Source of the DNA: Polydrusus tereticollis
Lineage: Eukaryota > Arthropoda > Insecta > Coleoptera > Curculionidae
DNA: 64,000 nucleotides
Reading direction: 5' to 3'
NCBI GenBank assembly: GCA_963920685.1
Contig: OY987335.1
Coordinates: forward strand, 8,916,201 to 8,980,200
Shown: positions 44,946 to 56,432 of the stretch, piece after piece
How the letters are laid out: each line of letters opens with the position of its first letter
Position numbering within the stretch: position 1 is the first letter of the stretch
Translations under genes and position numbers: made by a program
The notes under the pieces: generated by a model
Told to the model about the DNA's origin: nothing
The model's input: the letters and a program-made list of their open reading frames with translations, nothing else
The model's database searches: none

Positions 44946-46753
44946 CAGGGCTGTCCAGTAGTCCGGAATAAGATTAATATAGCCTTAACCTGTAACTTTT
45001 GGGGAAAATACTCGGACACGTCAATTTAATTTTATATATGCTCACATTTTGACGTTATTCGTTTGTTTTTTTATAAACATTTGTCAAAGATATGACGACA
45101 TCGATCTTTTTTTTAAATGGAAACATACAGCTTGTGATACATCATTTGAAAGCTAATATCTCGTACAGTATGCTCATAAATTTTGACGCGATTCTGTCAA
45201 GCTATTTCAAAATGGCGACTGTTAAAAGTTTTAAAAAAACCCCTATTTAAATAAGCGGAAATGATAAATCATTCATGTTTTTTTACCTTTTAAGGTAAGA
45301 AATCTTCATTGTTTCACGTTCTGACATTTTGTGACATTGTGACTTAACAATAGTTATGGTTTATTTGTTATTTATTTTGTCAAAAAAAATAAAAATGTAA
45401 CGTAGCAAACCAAAACACAACAAAAAGGTGGTTTAACGTGGCAAATGCTGGAAATGTCCTCCACCCTCTATTTGGCATGCTCCCAGACGATGGTCAAATC
45501 CGTCGACGGAATTTCGAATTTTGGCATATTTTGGTAAACTTTTTCTTTTGAATATCCCCAAAGAAAATAGTCTAGAGGTGTTAAGTCTGGGGACCTCGGT
45601 GGCCATTCAATTGTACCACGTCGTCCAATCCAGCGACCTGGAAATATCTGATCTAAATATCTTCTAACACTAAAACAAAATGCGGGGGAGCACCATCTTG
45701 CTGAAACCAAATTGTTTCATTAGGTATATCTAGATCTACTTCGTTGGGAAAAATTACAGCTAGAGCAGGCCTCAACTCGAAGGTTAAGAAATCCAGTTAC
45801 CGTTCAGTGAGGTTTCCTTCCAAAAAGAATGGCCCTAAGATTCGGCTATTAATGATACCTGCCCATACATTTACTTTCTGGGGCCGCTGAGTATGCGCTT
45901 CAAATATCCATCGTGGATTTTCTAACCAGAAGCGATAATTATGTCTGTTAACCACCCCGTTTAAATAGAAAGTAGCTTCATTCGAAAATAATATGTTCTG
46001 TGGAAACCTATTATTCTCGTCACACCGCCTCACCATTTCTTCGCAAAATTGCAAACGCGTATCATAGTCATCTTCTAAAAGCTCTTGGGCAAGACATACT
46101 TTATAAGGGTGGTATTTTTCTGCCTTCAAAAATTTTCCAATAGTACCTTCTAGATGTATCATGATTTTGAGCCAATGAAACTGTTGGAAGATGCGGATTA
46201 TCCTGCAGAGATAATGCAATATCCAATTTTTTATCGTCGTCCAAAACACGTGGCCGTCCATTCCTAGGCAAGTCCTTTGCTGTGCCATGTTCCTCAAATT
46301 TGTGAAATATTTTACTAACAGTGCCCTGTGAAATTTGATTTTCCGGATATTTAGCATTAAATAAAGTGCACACTTCACTTTGACTTTTTATTTTATCTCC
46401 ACATCCTAACAATATCAAGACTTCGATACGCTGCCATTCCGACAAAACCATTTTTGTTTAGAAAATTCTAAAATAATACTTCGGAAATACCTAAATTAGT
46501 TTTACAAGTTCACAATGCCACAAAATGTCAGAACGTAAAACAATGAAGATTTCTTACCTTTAAAGGTAAAAAAAAACATCAATGATTTATCATTTTTGCT
46601 TATTTAAATAGGAATTTTCTTTTAACTTTTAACAGTCGCCATTTTGAAATAGCTTGACAGAATCGCGCCAATATTTATGAGCATACTGTGTTTTACCCAA
46701 AAGTTACAGGTTAAGGCTATATTAATTTTATTCCGGACTTCTGGGCAGCCCTG
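44946..46753 (-). mobile_element. Rosa-type mariner, copy A, complete ends
   Basis: Ends CAGGGCTGTCCAGTAGTCCG (44946) and CGGACTTCTGGGCAGCCCTG (46753) are flanked by TA on each side, the usual target duplication of this superfamily. The inverted ends are long (about 300 bp on the left); the right one lacks about 160 bp. It is the same family as the element at 54748-56432 but in opposite orientation. The transposase is inactivated. Confidence 0.88.
45468..46451 (-). pseudogene. Rosa-type mariner transposase of copy A
   Basis: Starts MVLSEWQRIEVLILLGCGDK (46451). The helix-turn-helix region (ISQGTVSKIFHKFEEHG) and NGRPRVL motif come first, then a frameshift near DTSR. The next frame has FLKAEKYHPYKVCLAQELL, FPQNILFSNEATFYLNG, RPQKVNVWAG and ILGPFFLEG. 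The last part has RWIGRRGTIEWPPRSPDLTP and LDYFLWG. The first catalytic Asp of FSDEATF is Asn here, so the enzyme was lost even apart from the frameshifts. Confidence 0.85.
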
Positions 46754-46830
46754 TAGATGTATTAGATATTATAACAGAATTTGAATTAAAAAGGCAAGAA
46801 AAGCAAAGATTATTTAAGCGTTTTGACTGA

Positions 46831-47499
46831 CTTGTTAAGTATATGTATTAATAGACTTTATATTCTGACCAAAATATAAATTAAAACTGCCTTAATATTG
46901 TTCCCATTTCATCCTTTTTGTCTGTAAGTTTCATTGGATTGAGCGTTTTGAATTAATGCAGAATTTGTCCTTGAATTTTTGATTGAACACATTTTTTTTT
47001 GGAAAAACTTTAGTTCAATCTCTGATTTCAACCCTGCAGAAGCACACGAATAAAGATAATCCAGAATACCATAACAGATGGCGCTTAATTTTTAAGTTGA
47101 TAATGATTTGCAATTAATACTGATTTGCAGTAAGTATGGTTTGGTGTCTGCATCAACGCTTTAAGAAAAATTTTCTTGTTAACTCAGATCTTTGAAAGAT
47201 GGCGCTCCATGCTAAAAAGAATTTTTAGGTAGGTTACCTAGATTTAAATAGTAGCAGTTGATTTTTTGTTTAATCGAAACGAAAGTAAATGTTCTTAGTC
47301 TTAGTCCAAACGGTCTTATGTCTATGATAACAGATTAATTAACATAAATATATATTTTTTGCCAGAAGAAGGTTTAAGGGCAATGTTCTCTTGCTGTTTT
47401 TCTTCTAAAAATATACTAATTTCACTATTTTCTTAGTTTTTTTCAATGCTTAGTAAAAATATCATGTTTATGCAAAAAATATGCGGAAGACTAATGCGT
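46831..47499. other. Upstream of Shal, no gene
   Basis: AT-rich. Nothing recognisable before the composition rises near 47570. Confidence 0.45.
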
Positions 47500-48006
47500 C
47501 TGCTAACGGTCGAAATGAAAAATGTGCTAAATGACTAACGAAATAGATATCGTTTCCTGATCGATGAAAGTCGACTTGCGTTGTGCCGAGAAACCAGCGT
47601 CTAGTAAAAGCGTCGGTGAGCGTCGGCGTCGGTCGGAGGATAGCCTAGACGCGGCGGCTGTAGCTCCACACTGACCGCAGCGAGCAGTATCTCGAACTAC
47701 AATAACAGCAACATGAGTACCCGCGTGACCGAAATAGACTTGTGTTTATTTCTATGTCGGTTTTGTTGATATGTGTAAGCACGGTTATGCCAGTGGTCCA
47801 AAAGTAAGATCGTGACAGTGTCTAGGTGGTGTGTCTTGCGCCGCGACTCGCCGAAGAAGAGAAAATTGCCACAGCATCCGGACATCAGCTGAGCGCTCTG
47901 GCACTTGGAGCACATTTCCTGGTAACTGGAGCAGTGGGGTCGCCTGCCAAAGGGGGCCCATGCTCAGGTCGGCCCTTAGTGCGAAGCGAACATTCCTCCG
48001 CACAGC
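47500..48006 (+). promoter_or_regulatory. Shal upstream/5' leader region
   Basis: G+C and CpG content rise from about 47570 to the ATG at 48007, in contrast to the AT-rich DNA before it; this fits a promoter and 5' UTR. The boundary and start site are not determinable. Open frames on the opposite strand (47785-48215) and in other frames are composition artefacts. Confidence 0.5.
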
Positions 48007-49118
48007 ATGGCCTCGGTCGCCGCTTGGCTGCCATTTGCGCGGGCGGCGGCCATCGGATGGGTACCCATTGCCACACACCCGCTCCCGCCGCCTCCTGTAC
48101 CCAAAGACCGCCGAAAAACTGACGACGAAAAACTTCTCATAAACGTATCCGGACGCCGCTTCGAAACCTGGAGAAACACACTCGAAAAATACCCCGATAC
48201 CCTCCTAGGCTCCAACGAACGAGAATTCTTTTATGATGAAGATGTTAAAGAGTATTTCTTTGACCGTGACCCTGACATATTTCGCCACATTCTCAATTAC
48301 TACCGGACTGGTAAGCTGCATTATCCTAAACATGAATGTTTAACTAGCTATGACGAAGAGCTGGCATTCTTCGGCATACTTCCAGATGTTATTGGCGACT
48401 GTTGTTACGAAGACTACAGGGATAGAAAGCGTGAAAATGCGGAAAGACTTATGGACGACAAATTGTCTGAAAATGGGGATCAGCATTTGGAGAAACTTAC
48501 TAACCTTAGGCAAAAGATGTGGAGAGCATTCGAAAATCCTCACACGTCAACAGCGGCTTTAGTATTTTATTATGTTACTGGGTTTTTTATTGCCGTTTCT
48601 GTGATGGCCAACGTGGTGGAAACAGTACCATGTGGCAGCCGACCTGGTGGCGCAGGTTCCCTTCCCTGTGGAGAGCGATATAAGATAGTATTCTTCTGCT
48701 TGGACACAGCTTGTGTTATGATATTTACAGCAGAATATCTTTTAAGAATGTTTGCTGCACCGAACAGGTACAAGTTTGTGCGGTCAGTGATGAGTATTAT
48801 AGACGTTGTTGCAATTTTACCCTACTATATCGGTTTGGGAATCACCGATAACGATGACGTTTCTGGGGCATTTGTTACCCTAAGGGTATTTCGCGTATTT
48901 CGAATTTTTAAGTTTTCAAGACATTCACAGGGTCTTAGAATTTTGGGTTACACGCTTAAATCTTGTGCTTCCGAACTTGGCTTCCTTGTGTTTTCCTTGG
49001 CCATGGCCATAATTATTTTCGCCACAGTTATGTTTTATGCCGAGAAAAACGAGGGCAAGACTTTCACTTCCATTCCAGCTGCTTTCTGGTACACCATTGT
49101 AACGATGACAACCCTCGG
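48007..49118 (+). CDS. Shal: Shal (Kv4) voltage-gated potassium channel, first coding exon
   Basis: A-type K+ channel subunit of the somatodendritic neuronal membrane (established). The N-terminus MASVAAWLPFARAAAIGW is the Kv4 signature that binds KChIP-type partners. The T1 tetramerisation domain follows from LLINVSGRRF, with the zinc motif H-x5-C-x20-CC (HYPKHEC to GDCC) that separates Kv2-4 from Shaker. S1 lies near residues 182-208, S2 at KIVFFCLDTACVMIFTAEYL, S3 at MSIIDVVAILPYYIGLGI. S4 is LRVFRVFRIFKFSRHSQGLR with Arg/Lys every third position. S5 and the pore helix follow. The exon stops inside the selectivity filter at TMTTL-GG|GTAAGT, splitting a Gly codon after two bases. YGD, S6 and the C-terminus are not in the window. 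370 codons, no damage seen. Confidence 0.96.
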
Positions 49119-49788
49119 GTAAGTAATGTCATTAGTTTGTAAGCAACATTTATCTTTCTACCCAATGCTAATGTATTCCCTTTTATCATCCAGTCTTCTT
49201 TGTGTACCTAATCACATTCATTATACACGTCCACACGTATTGCATCCATGTCACTTTCAGTGAATAATGAATGGAGAAGGATGTTAAAGGGTTTCTTAAC
49301 AATGTGAACATGAGATATAAAATCAATGTTCGTATAATGTAACATGAATTCCGTAACTTTGAGAATAATAATGGGTGTTTCAAAAAACATGGAACATCGC
49401 TCGTGGGACGATTTCTTACCCACTGACTTTTTGACAGTACAAGTAAGTTAATGTTAAATGCCTTGATGAAAAGTATTTATTCCTATATTTTGGTTCCGTG
49501 TTCCTTTAGGAGATACATCAAATTGTATCAAACTTCGTTAAACATACATAATATAAAGCTTGAAATAAATCCGCAAAAAAATCATGTCTACATATCTGGG
49601 CTATTAAAATCCAGTGGCGTACATATTTTTTGTTAAAAATTATTACTACGTCCGCTTGCAGGCCCTGGTGAACCTGTTCACGCCTTTTTATTGCAATAGT
49701 ATGTGCTGTTATGTAATTTTCAAACAATACATTTCGGAAATACACTCCGTTCCAAATTAAGGGTGATACAACGTGATATGAAAACAGT

Positions 49789-50468
49789 TTAAGATATTTT
49801 AATCAAATCTTGATAAGGAAAATGTAGGGGACCATATTTTTGGCATTTCTTGCGTTTAAGTGATTCCCGAATTGTCAACCCTTTCAATGGGTCCTTTATG
49901 CGGCACATTTCGATTTGTAAAGGAATCAGAATAAATTTGTCTCGCCTCCACACAATTGCCGAGTGCTTGTCCATAAATTAGATGCATGTCAGCATATTTA
50001 CTATAGGAATAATCCTCTGTTACTTAAGTCCTATGTACTCAGTCTTTAGAAAACGGTTATCACTAACACATTGCTAGCCAAATAAAAGCTACTGGTGTTT
50101 TATTGTAACTACAGTCTCCATCACCTTGCCCTTTACAAAACTCTACAAGGAAAAGTCAAATTCGGGGACCAATTAATCGGGCCGATGCCCCGTAGTAGAC
50201 ATTGTGTCTATTTACCTTTAAGAAAGCAACTAAACAAGAAAAAGAAATTAAATTTCCACTGGTAAAGGATAGCTAACTGAAAATCACAATTATGGAAAGA
50301 AGCTTCGTCAGAAAAAATGACCTTCATTAATTCCTTTTCCTTAGCTCGTGACCCATTTGAAAAATGTAACGAGATTTCAAAGTCTTGATGGAGTGTAATG
50401 TGCTGAGGAAAGCATGAAAATTGTACGAGGGCAATATAAACTGAGAAATAATCGTTAAAACTTCTCAA
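49789..50468 (-). pseudogene. Mariner-like remnant related to the one at 3.1 kb
   Basis: MKVIFSDEASFHNCDFQL at about 50340-50270 is the first catalytic block; a degenerate LIGP reading follows near 50190. Bases 49840-49995 match 3105-3200 inverted (CAAGCACTCGGCAATTGTGTGG, shown in part, and GAAAGGGTTGACAATTCGGG). Confidence 0.5.
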
Positions 50469-50949
50469 CTACTTACTTAAAAATAACGCGTCTCCAAATG
50501 AATAATATTTCTGAAAGAAGTGAACTAGTGGAAGACTTTATTTAGGTTTGAAATTCAATCAACATTTAGTTAACAATATACCGAGAGCAAATTATAAAAA
50601 AAGTTATTGTATCCATTAGTGATCTTTACGAAAATTCGAATTTTAGCAACAAAGCACATCATCCCACTTAATAGAAAAAGTGAGAAAATGTCAAAGACAC
50701 GGTTTAATTTGTCCCCTCATCTTTCTCTTCAGTGAAACGTCTTGAAAATACTTCAAACTGTTTTCGAGATACCTACAATCCCTTTTAACACTGAAGCTAT
50801 TTTAAATCCAAAAGGCTATAAAACTAAAAAGGAGTGCATTTTGGAAAATCCGTAAAAATTGTAATCTTTGAAATAGAGCATCACAGGTTCTTAGGAACTA
50901 TTTATCTTACGATTCAAGAAGTAGTCCATTTTCTGTGGCGAGATTATTA

Positions 50950-51021
50950 AAGAAAACAAGGTCTGTCAGAGTGTCTATACCACCAAACTAGTTTGGTGGT
51001 ATAGACAGACCTTGTTTTCTT
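50950..51021. repeat. Near-perfect 72-bp palindrome
   Basis: The inner 36 bp (50972-51007), centred on AAACTAGTTT, are perfectly palindromic. The outer arms AAGAAAACAAGGTCTGT (50950-50966) and ACAGACCTTGTTTTCTT (51005-51021) are also perfect, with six extra bases on the left. Such a structure can extrude as a cruciform. It has no coding content. Confidence 0.85.
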
Positions 51022-53509
51022 TATTTATCTTACGTTCACCGCTAGCGATGATGTATGTTTTCGAAACACCCCGTATTAAACAATGTCTTGTTTAGAAAAT
51101 GTCCATCTATGAGCATAGTGCATGCACAATATAATATGTAACAATTATTTCAATTTTAAAGTGCAAAAAATACACATTAAATTACCTATATTTGAAACGA
51201 ACAACAAGAATAATTCTGCTCTAGCAGCTATTTAAATTTACCGGAAAGGAAAGAGGTATCTTTATAGACCTTTTCAGTATATAACATATGTGTTCGATAG
51301 CAAACCAAGTCATTACTGTAATTTCTTAAACAATCATTACCATGTGGGGTTCAGCATTATTATTTATCAAAAACGAAATCATTGCCAATACATAGGGCAT
51401 AATACGCTCATAACAGAATATATTTTGTATGCTTAACAAAAAGATTGAACCAACTTCTATTAAGCGGATGAAGATGTATTTTTAACAAATTTATCTTTTG
51501 TAACTAAATATCTCGCAAACACAAGTTTATATACTTTCTAGAAACTGTTTAGTTAAACATAAATTTTAAAGTCGTGCTAAAGGCGTTTGTTTTCTATTAG
51601 CATACAATAAAATTTATTTAAAGCAACACTGCTTTTGGTAGACATAAATATGAGCATTTAATTGAATTCAACATTTCCTCAATAAATGTATCATCACGAG
51701 GAGAGTTGCATCAACAGGAAGGTAGTCATCAACAAATGGTGATTTAAAAATAAATAATTAAAGACTTAAACTGAATTATTTTAGGTTTTTCCCAAGTAAA
51801 TGTTTATCTACGATGCGTTTTGCTGTTGAGTTACGAATTTTTTGTGTAATAGTAGGTAATATTTTCATACTAAAATCTAAAACGGACTGAATTTTCCAAT
51901 AAAGTAACCATATTTTCCTCTATATCCTTTTAAATTCCTCGCATAGAAAATCATCGAGTATCATCCACCCTTATCTCGCCTTCGTCAAAACGATGATATC
52001 ACAAATATAAAATATATGTATAAGATAATTTATTTATTTGTCCATCTCTTTTTCCTCCTAAAATAATGATGCTTTAGACGTACACAAAAAGTGGAATTTT
52101 TAAATATCCAGAAAGTATCATCGTTATTCCTTAATTGCCTAATAAATTAATGGCTAATGGTTTTCTTCGGATTTTCCATCAATCGCGACCTTGCGGCTTT
52201 GCGTCATTTCCACTTTTCTGCATTGCAGGAGGATTTATATTTCGCGTTCCTTTAACGAAAATAAATCTTGATAACATATAAATTAGGAACACTTACTTAC
52301 TTTGGCGCCATTTCTTTCTCAGATTTATATAGCGATCTTTTTTTAAAATATCTGGATAAAACGGATATAATTTTTTAGTTGGTTAATAAATAAAAAGAAA
52401 TATCAGTGTTTGTATGAAGGATACAGACAATGAATTAGCACGACTGATAGACATGTGTACTAGACTTATTAATGCTTCTTCGAATTTTCTTTTTTGCCAA
52501 TGTTCTTCTTTAAAATGATTTCCGTTTAGATGGTTGGTTAAATCATGACGTCAATAGTTTTCGGCTGGTTCCTACCTGCAGAAAACGTCCATTCTGACAG
52601 ATGAAGCGAAGCTTGTGGCAGAGATATTTGTGTTGTTAAATGTTATTAATTTGTTTATTTTTCTTACTACGCTGGCAAGACCATATCAAAAAGGAATGCG
52701 AAGCACTCAGAATCAAATAAGAAAGAATCCATTGGCTAGTTGGAGGAAACTCCACTCATGTCTTGTGATGGTCTCAAGTCAGGGGCGGGTGTTCGAGCGC
52801 CTGTTGTGACTCGGGTTCTTCAATCGTCATTCACGACGTTCCTTGTTGAAGATCTGGCCTTTCCTCGTGTTTTTCCGGAATATTTATCTGGAGCGCCACT
52901 CTGTTGGTTTAGGGTGTAACAGATGGACGGGCCTCGAGTTCTTTTTCCGGCGTTCTCAATGTCCGAGCTAGATTCACGTTCCCCTACCAGTACTTCGCTA
53001 CTCTGGGGAAGTTGATCTTTCGATGGGTTAGATTGTGGATGTTCCTTGGTAACCTACAATCAACTTACCACATTGCCTAGCCATGCCAAAACGCTAGTTA
53101 CTGGGTGTGACTTCCTGTAACATCCATGGTTAGGGATACTGCTCAAGGAAAAAAGCGTAGTGACCTGTGATTAGATTCTAGTTGTGGTAAGGTCGAGGAG
53201 AAATCCTATAAGTTCTGACCATTGCAAGTGGTGGCCATGGAGATTTGTTTGTTTCTCCTCTCATTGCGTAGTTTCGATGTTCTTTAATCCTTTTATTATT
53301 ATACTTAACTTTGTCTTCGTAAGGAATTTTTGGAGCAAGATGAATGCTTATCCTGTTGTTCTAATCTTTAAACTTTTTCGGATATTCCCCTGACATATGC
53401 CTTATATAAGTTTCATGACTATATATGACAACTAACCTAAACACAATTTCTGCAACCGCTCATGACTGGAAACTGACAATAAAACGAGCCAACAAATTAT
53501 GATAATATA

Positions 53510-53776
53510 ATGAGTTTTGCTAAACGCGTTACCAACATTGGAGCGCGATTCACTTTAGTTGACCGCATCCCGGATGAAGCATCTAAAATCAATATTGAAA
53601 ATATGAAAATAAATAGTGTTAACACAAATCGACACAAATTAATTGGTTACTTTAATTATGGCGCCGAGCAAAGTCATAGACACTTCGTTTCTCTTGATGA
53701 AGTTGAAAAATCACTGCTATTGAATGAAAGATTAAATGTTTATTCGCGTAGATCAACCGAAGTGAACAAACAGTAG
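53510..53776 (+). CDS. Unidentified 88-codon open frame
   Basis: ATG to TAG with a balanced composition (MSFAKRVTNIGARFTLVDRI at the start) and no low complexity. I recognise no domain. It could be an exon remnant of a transposon, or chance. No neighbouring frame continues it and no splice junction is evident. Confidence 0.2.
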   Translation: MSFAKRVTNIGARFTLVDRIPDEASKINIENMKINSVNTNRHKLIGYFNYGAEQSHRHFVSLDEVEKSLLLNERLNVYSRRSTEVNKQ

Positions 53777-54747
53777 GACAGACCTCGTTTACTGTTCATG
53801 AGGGATGATATTATTAAATAATTTTGAAGTAAGAAGAGAAGAAATAGTGAGAAGTTTCGCTAGATCTTCCTAGGGTGCTTTAAAAAATATTTCCCAATAA
53901 GGGTAATAAACAGTAACTAAAGACAAGCAAAACAACAGTTAACTTGTAACACATTTTAGTATAGGTAAAAATTTAGAATGAGAAGTTGAAAATTCCTATT
54001 ATCGAGAGTTTTCACCTTTACAATTACTATATCAACACATCATTGAGAGTTTTATCAATAGAAATAAACCCAAATCCGATAAATAAAGTAGCTATAACAA
54101 TAAATTTAAAAGTGATATTTTTAACTTCTTGTAAATATTTGTTTTTTTGGATATCGTACTTTTAACAGCTTTTCGGTTTAATGACATGGACTAAATGTTT
54201 CATTTATTCATTTTACGACATCGAAAAACGGATCTTGTTTGATACAAAAGGATGACACGAGAACGCAATTTAATTTACCGCATTTTAAGCTGATCCACGG
54301 TATACATGGTGTTCACTAATTAATGACACACAACAGAAGCAGGTTTTTTTTTAGGATTAAATTCTACTACATCCCACGACCACTCTGTCGCAATACCATT
54401 TGTTAAGAAGCGTGCTTTTGTTTACTGAGGCCGGAATGTCTGATATAATTTCCAAAAAAATAAAAAAACACGATCAACTGGACCTGATGAGATACCAGCA
54501 AACATTCTTAAGTTAAGAGTGCCGTGATTGAGTCATGTTTAAAACCTATGACGCATATTGTTAATGCTTCTTGGAAGTGAGAAATATTTCCAGATATGTT
54601 GAAGTGTTCTAAAATATCCCGATTCTAAAGAAAGCAGATCCAACAGTGACTGAAAACTACCGTCCTATCGCTTTGACTTCAGGTTCTTCAAAAGTATTTG
54701 AATATGCTATGCTAAATAGGCTTTTAAATCTAGATGACAACGATATA

Positions 54748-56432
54748 CAGGGCTGCCCAGAAGTCCGGAATAAAATTAATATAGCCTTAACCTGTAACTT
54801 TTGGGGAAAATGCTCGGACACGTCAATTTAGTTTTGTATATGCTCACATTTTGACGTTATTTGTTTGTTTTTTTATAGACATTTGTCAAAGATATAGCGA
54901 CATCGATCTTTTTTTAAATGGAAACATACAGCTTGTGATACATCATTTGAAAGCTAATATCTCGCACAGTATGCTCATAAGTTTTAGCGCGATTCTGTCA
55001 AGCTATTTCAAAATGACAACTGTTAAAAGTTTAAAAAAAATCCCTTTTTAAATAAGCGGGAATGATAAATCATTGACGTTTTCTTTACCTTTCAAGGTAA
55101 GAAATCTTCATTGTTTCACGTTCTGACATTTTGTGCCATTGTGAACTTGTAAAATTAATTTAGGTATTTCCGAAGTATTATTTTACAATTCTCTAAACAA
55201 AAATGGTTTTGTCGGAAAGGCAGCGTATCGAAGTCTTGATATTGTTAGGATGTGGAGATAAAATAAAAAGTCAAAGTGAAGTGTGCACTACTTTATTTAA
55301 TGCTAAATATCCGGAAAATCAAATTTCACAGGGCACTGTTAGTAAAATATTCCACAAATTTGATGAACATGGCACAGTAAAGGACTTGCCTAGGAATGGA
55401 CGGCCACGTGTTTTAAGCGACGATGAAAAATTGAATATTGCATTATCTCTGCAGGATAATCCGCATGTTTCAACAGTTTCATTGGCTCAAAATCATGATA
55501 CATCTAGAGGTACTATTAGAAGATTTTTGAAAGCAGAAAAATACCACCCTTATAAAGTATGTCTTGTCCAAGAGCTTTTAGAAGATGACTATGATAGGCG
55601 TTTGCAATTTTGCGAAGAAATGATGAGACGGTGTGACGAGAATAATAGGTTTTCACAGAACATATTATTTTCGGATGAAGCTACTTTCTATTTAAACGGG
55701 GTGGTTAACAGACATAATTATCGTTTCTGGAGTCAAGAAAATCCACTGAACGGTAACTGGATTTCTTAACCTTCGAGTTGAAGCCTGCTCTAGCTGTAAT
55801 TTTTCCCAACGAAGTAGATCCAGATATACCTAATAAAACAATTTGGTTTCAGCAAGATGGTGCTCCCCCGCATTTTGGTGTCAATGTGAGAAGATATTTA
55901 GATCAGATATTTCCAGGTCGCTGAATTGGACGACGTGGTACAATTGAATGGCCACCGAGGTCCCCAGACTTAACGCCTCTAGACTATTTTCTTTGGGGAT
56001 ATTTAAAAGAAAAAGTTTACCAAAATAGGCCAAATAATATTGAAGATTTGAAAAACAAAATTAGATTGGAGACACATAACATACCGGCTGAAGCCATTCG
56101 AAATTCCGTCGACGGATTTTACCATCGTCTGGGAGGGATTTTTTTAAAACTTTTAACAGTCACCATTTTGAAATAGCTTGACAGAATTGCGCCAAAATTT
56201 ATGAGCATACCGTACGAGATATTAGCTTTTAAATGATGTATCACAAGCTGTATGTTTTCATTTAAAAAAAAGATCGATGTCGTCATATCTTTGACAAATG
56301 TCTATAAAAAAACAAACGAATAACGTCAAAATGTGAGCATATATAAAACCAAATTGACGTGTCCGAGTATTTCCCCCAAAAGTTCCAGGTTAAGGCTATA
56401 TTAATTTTATTCCGGACTTCTGGGCTGCCCTG
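54748..56432 (+). mobile_element. Rosa-type mariner, copy B, complete ends
   Basis: Ends CAGGGCTGCCCAGAAGTCCG (54748) and CGGACTTCTGGGCTGCCCTG (56432), flanked by TA on both sides. The inverted ends run about 300 bp (54748-55047 with 56134-56432). The transposase carries an internal deletion. It is inserted in a LINE reverse transcriptase. Its ends and transposase are close to copy A. Confidence 0.9.
55203..56176 (+). pseudogene. Rosa-type mariner transposase of copy B, internally deleted
   Basis: The first 188 codons are open: MVLSERQRIEVLILLGCGDK, the helix-turn-helix ISQGTVSKIFHKFDEHG, NGRPRVL, and catalytic FSQNILFSDEATFYLNG with Asp intact. After FWSQENP the KVNVWAG-ILGPFF block is missing and the frame hits a stop. 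The rest (TIWFQQDGAPPHFGVN, IGRRGTIEWPPRSPDLTPLD) follows in another frame. Forty-one residues separate the second and third Asp (DD41D). A Trp codon in the GRWIG motif is now TGA. Confidence 0.88.

Larger units (their letters stand above)
44546..46830 (+). pseudogene. hAT transposase C-terminal part, interrupted by a mariner
   Basis: Before the mariner: DTALSKIEERFEQIKQHHTV, then in a second frame TLPVTVASRERSFSYLRSTV and SIKKDISKDI. After it (from 46756): DVLDIITEFELKRQEKQRLF. Put end to end, this is the standard hAT dimerisation tail (LPVTVASAERSFS, then the I-KD-I-DI block). The TA used by the mariner lies inside this block. A frameshift near 44700 also exists, so it was probably dead already. 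Confidence 0.75.

Noticed and set aside
47785..48215. Several overlapping frames on both strands at the Shal start
   Set aside because: High G+C lowers stop-codon density; only the frame from 48007 has protein family sequence.
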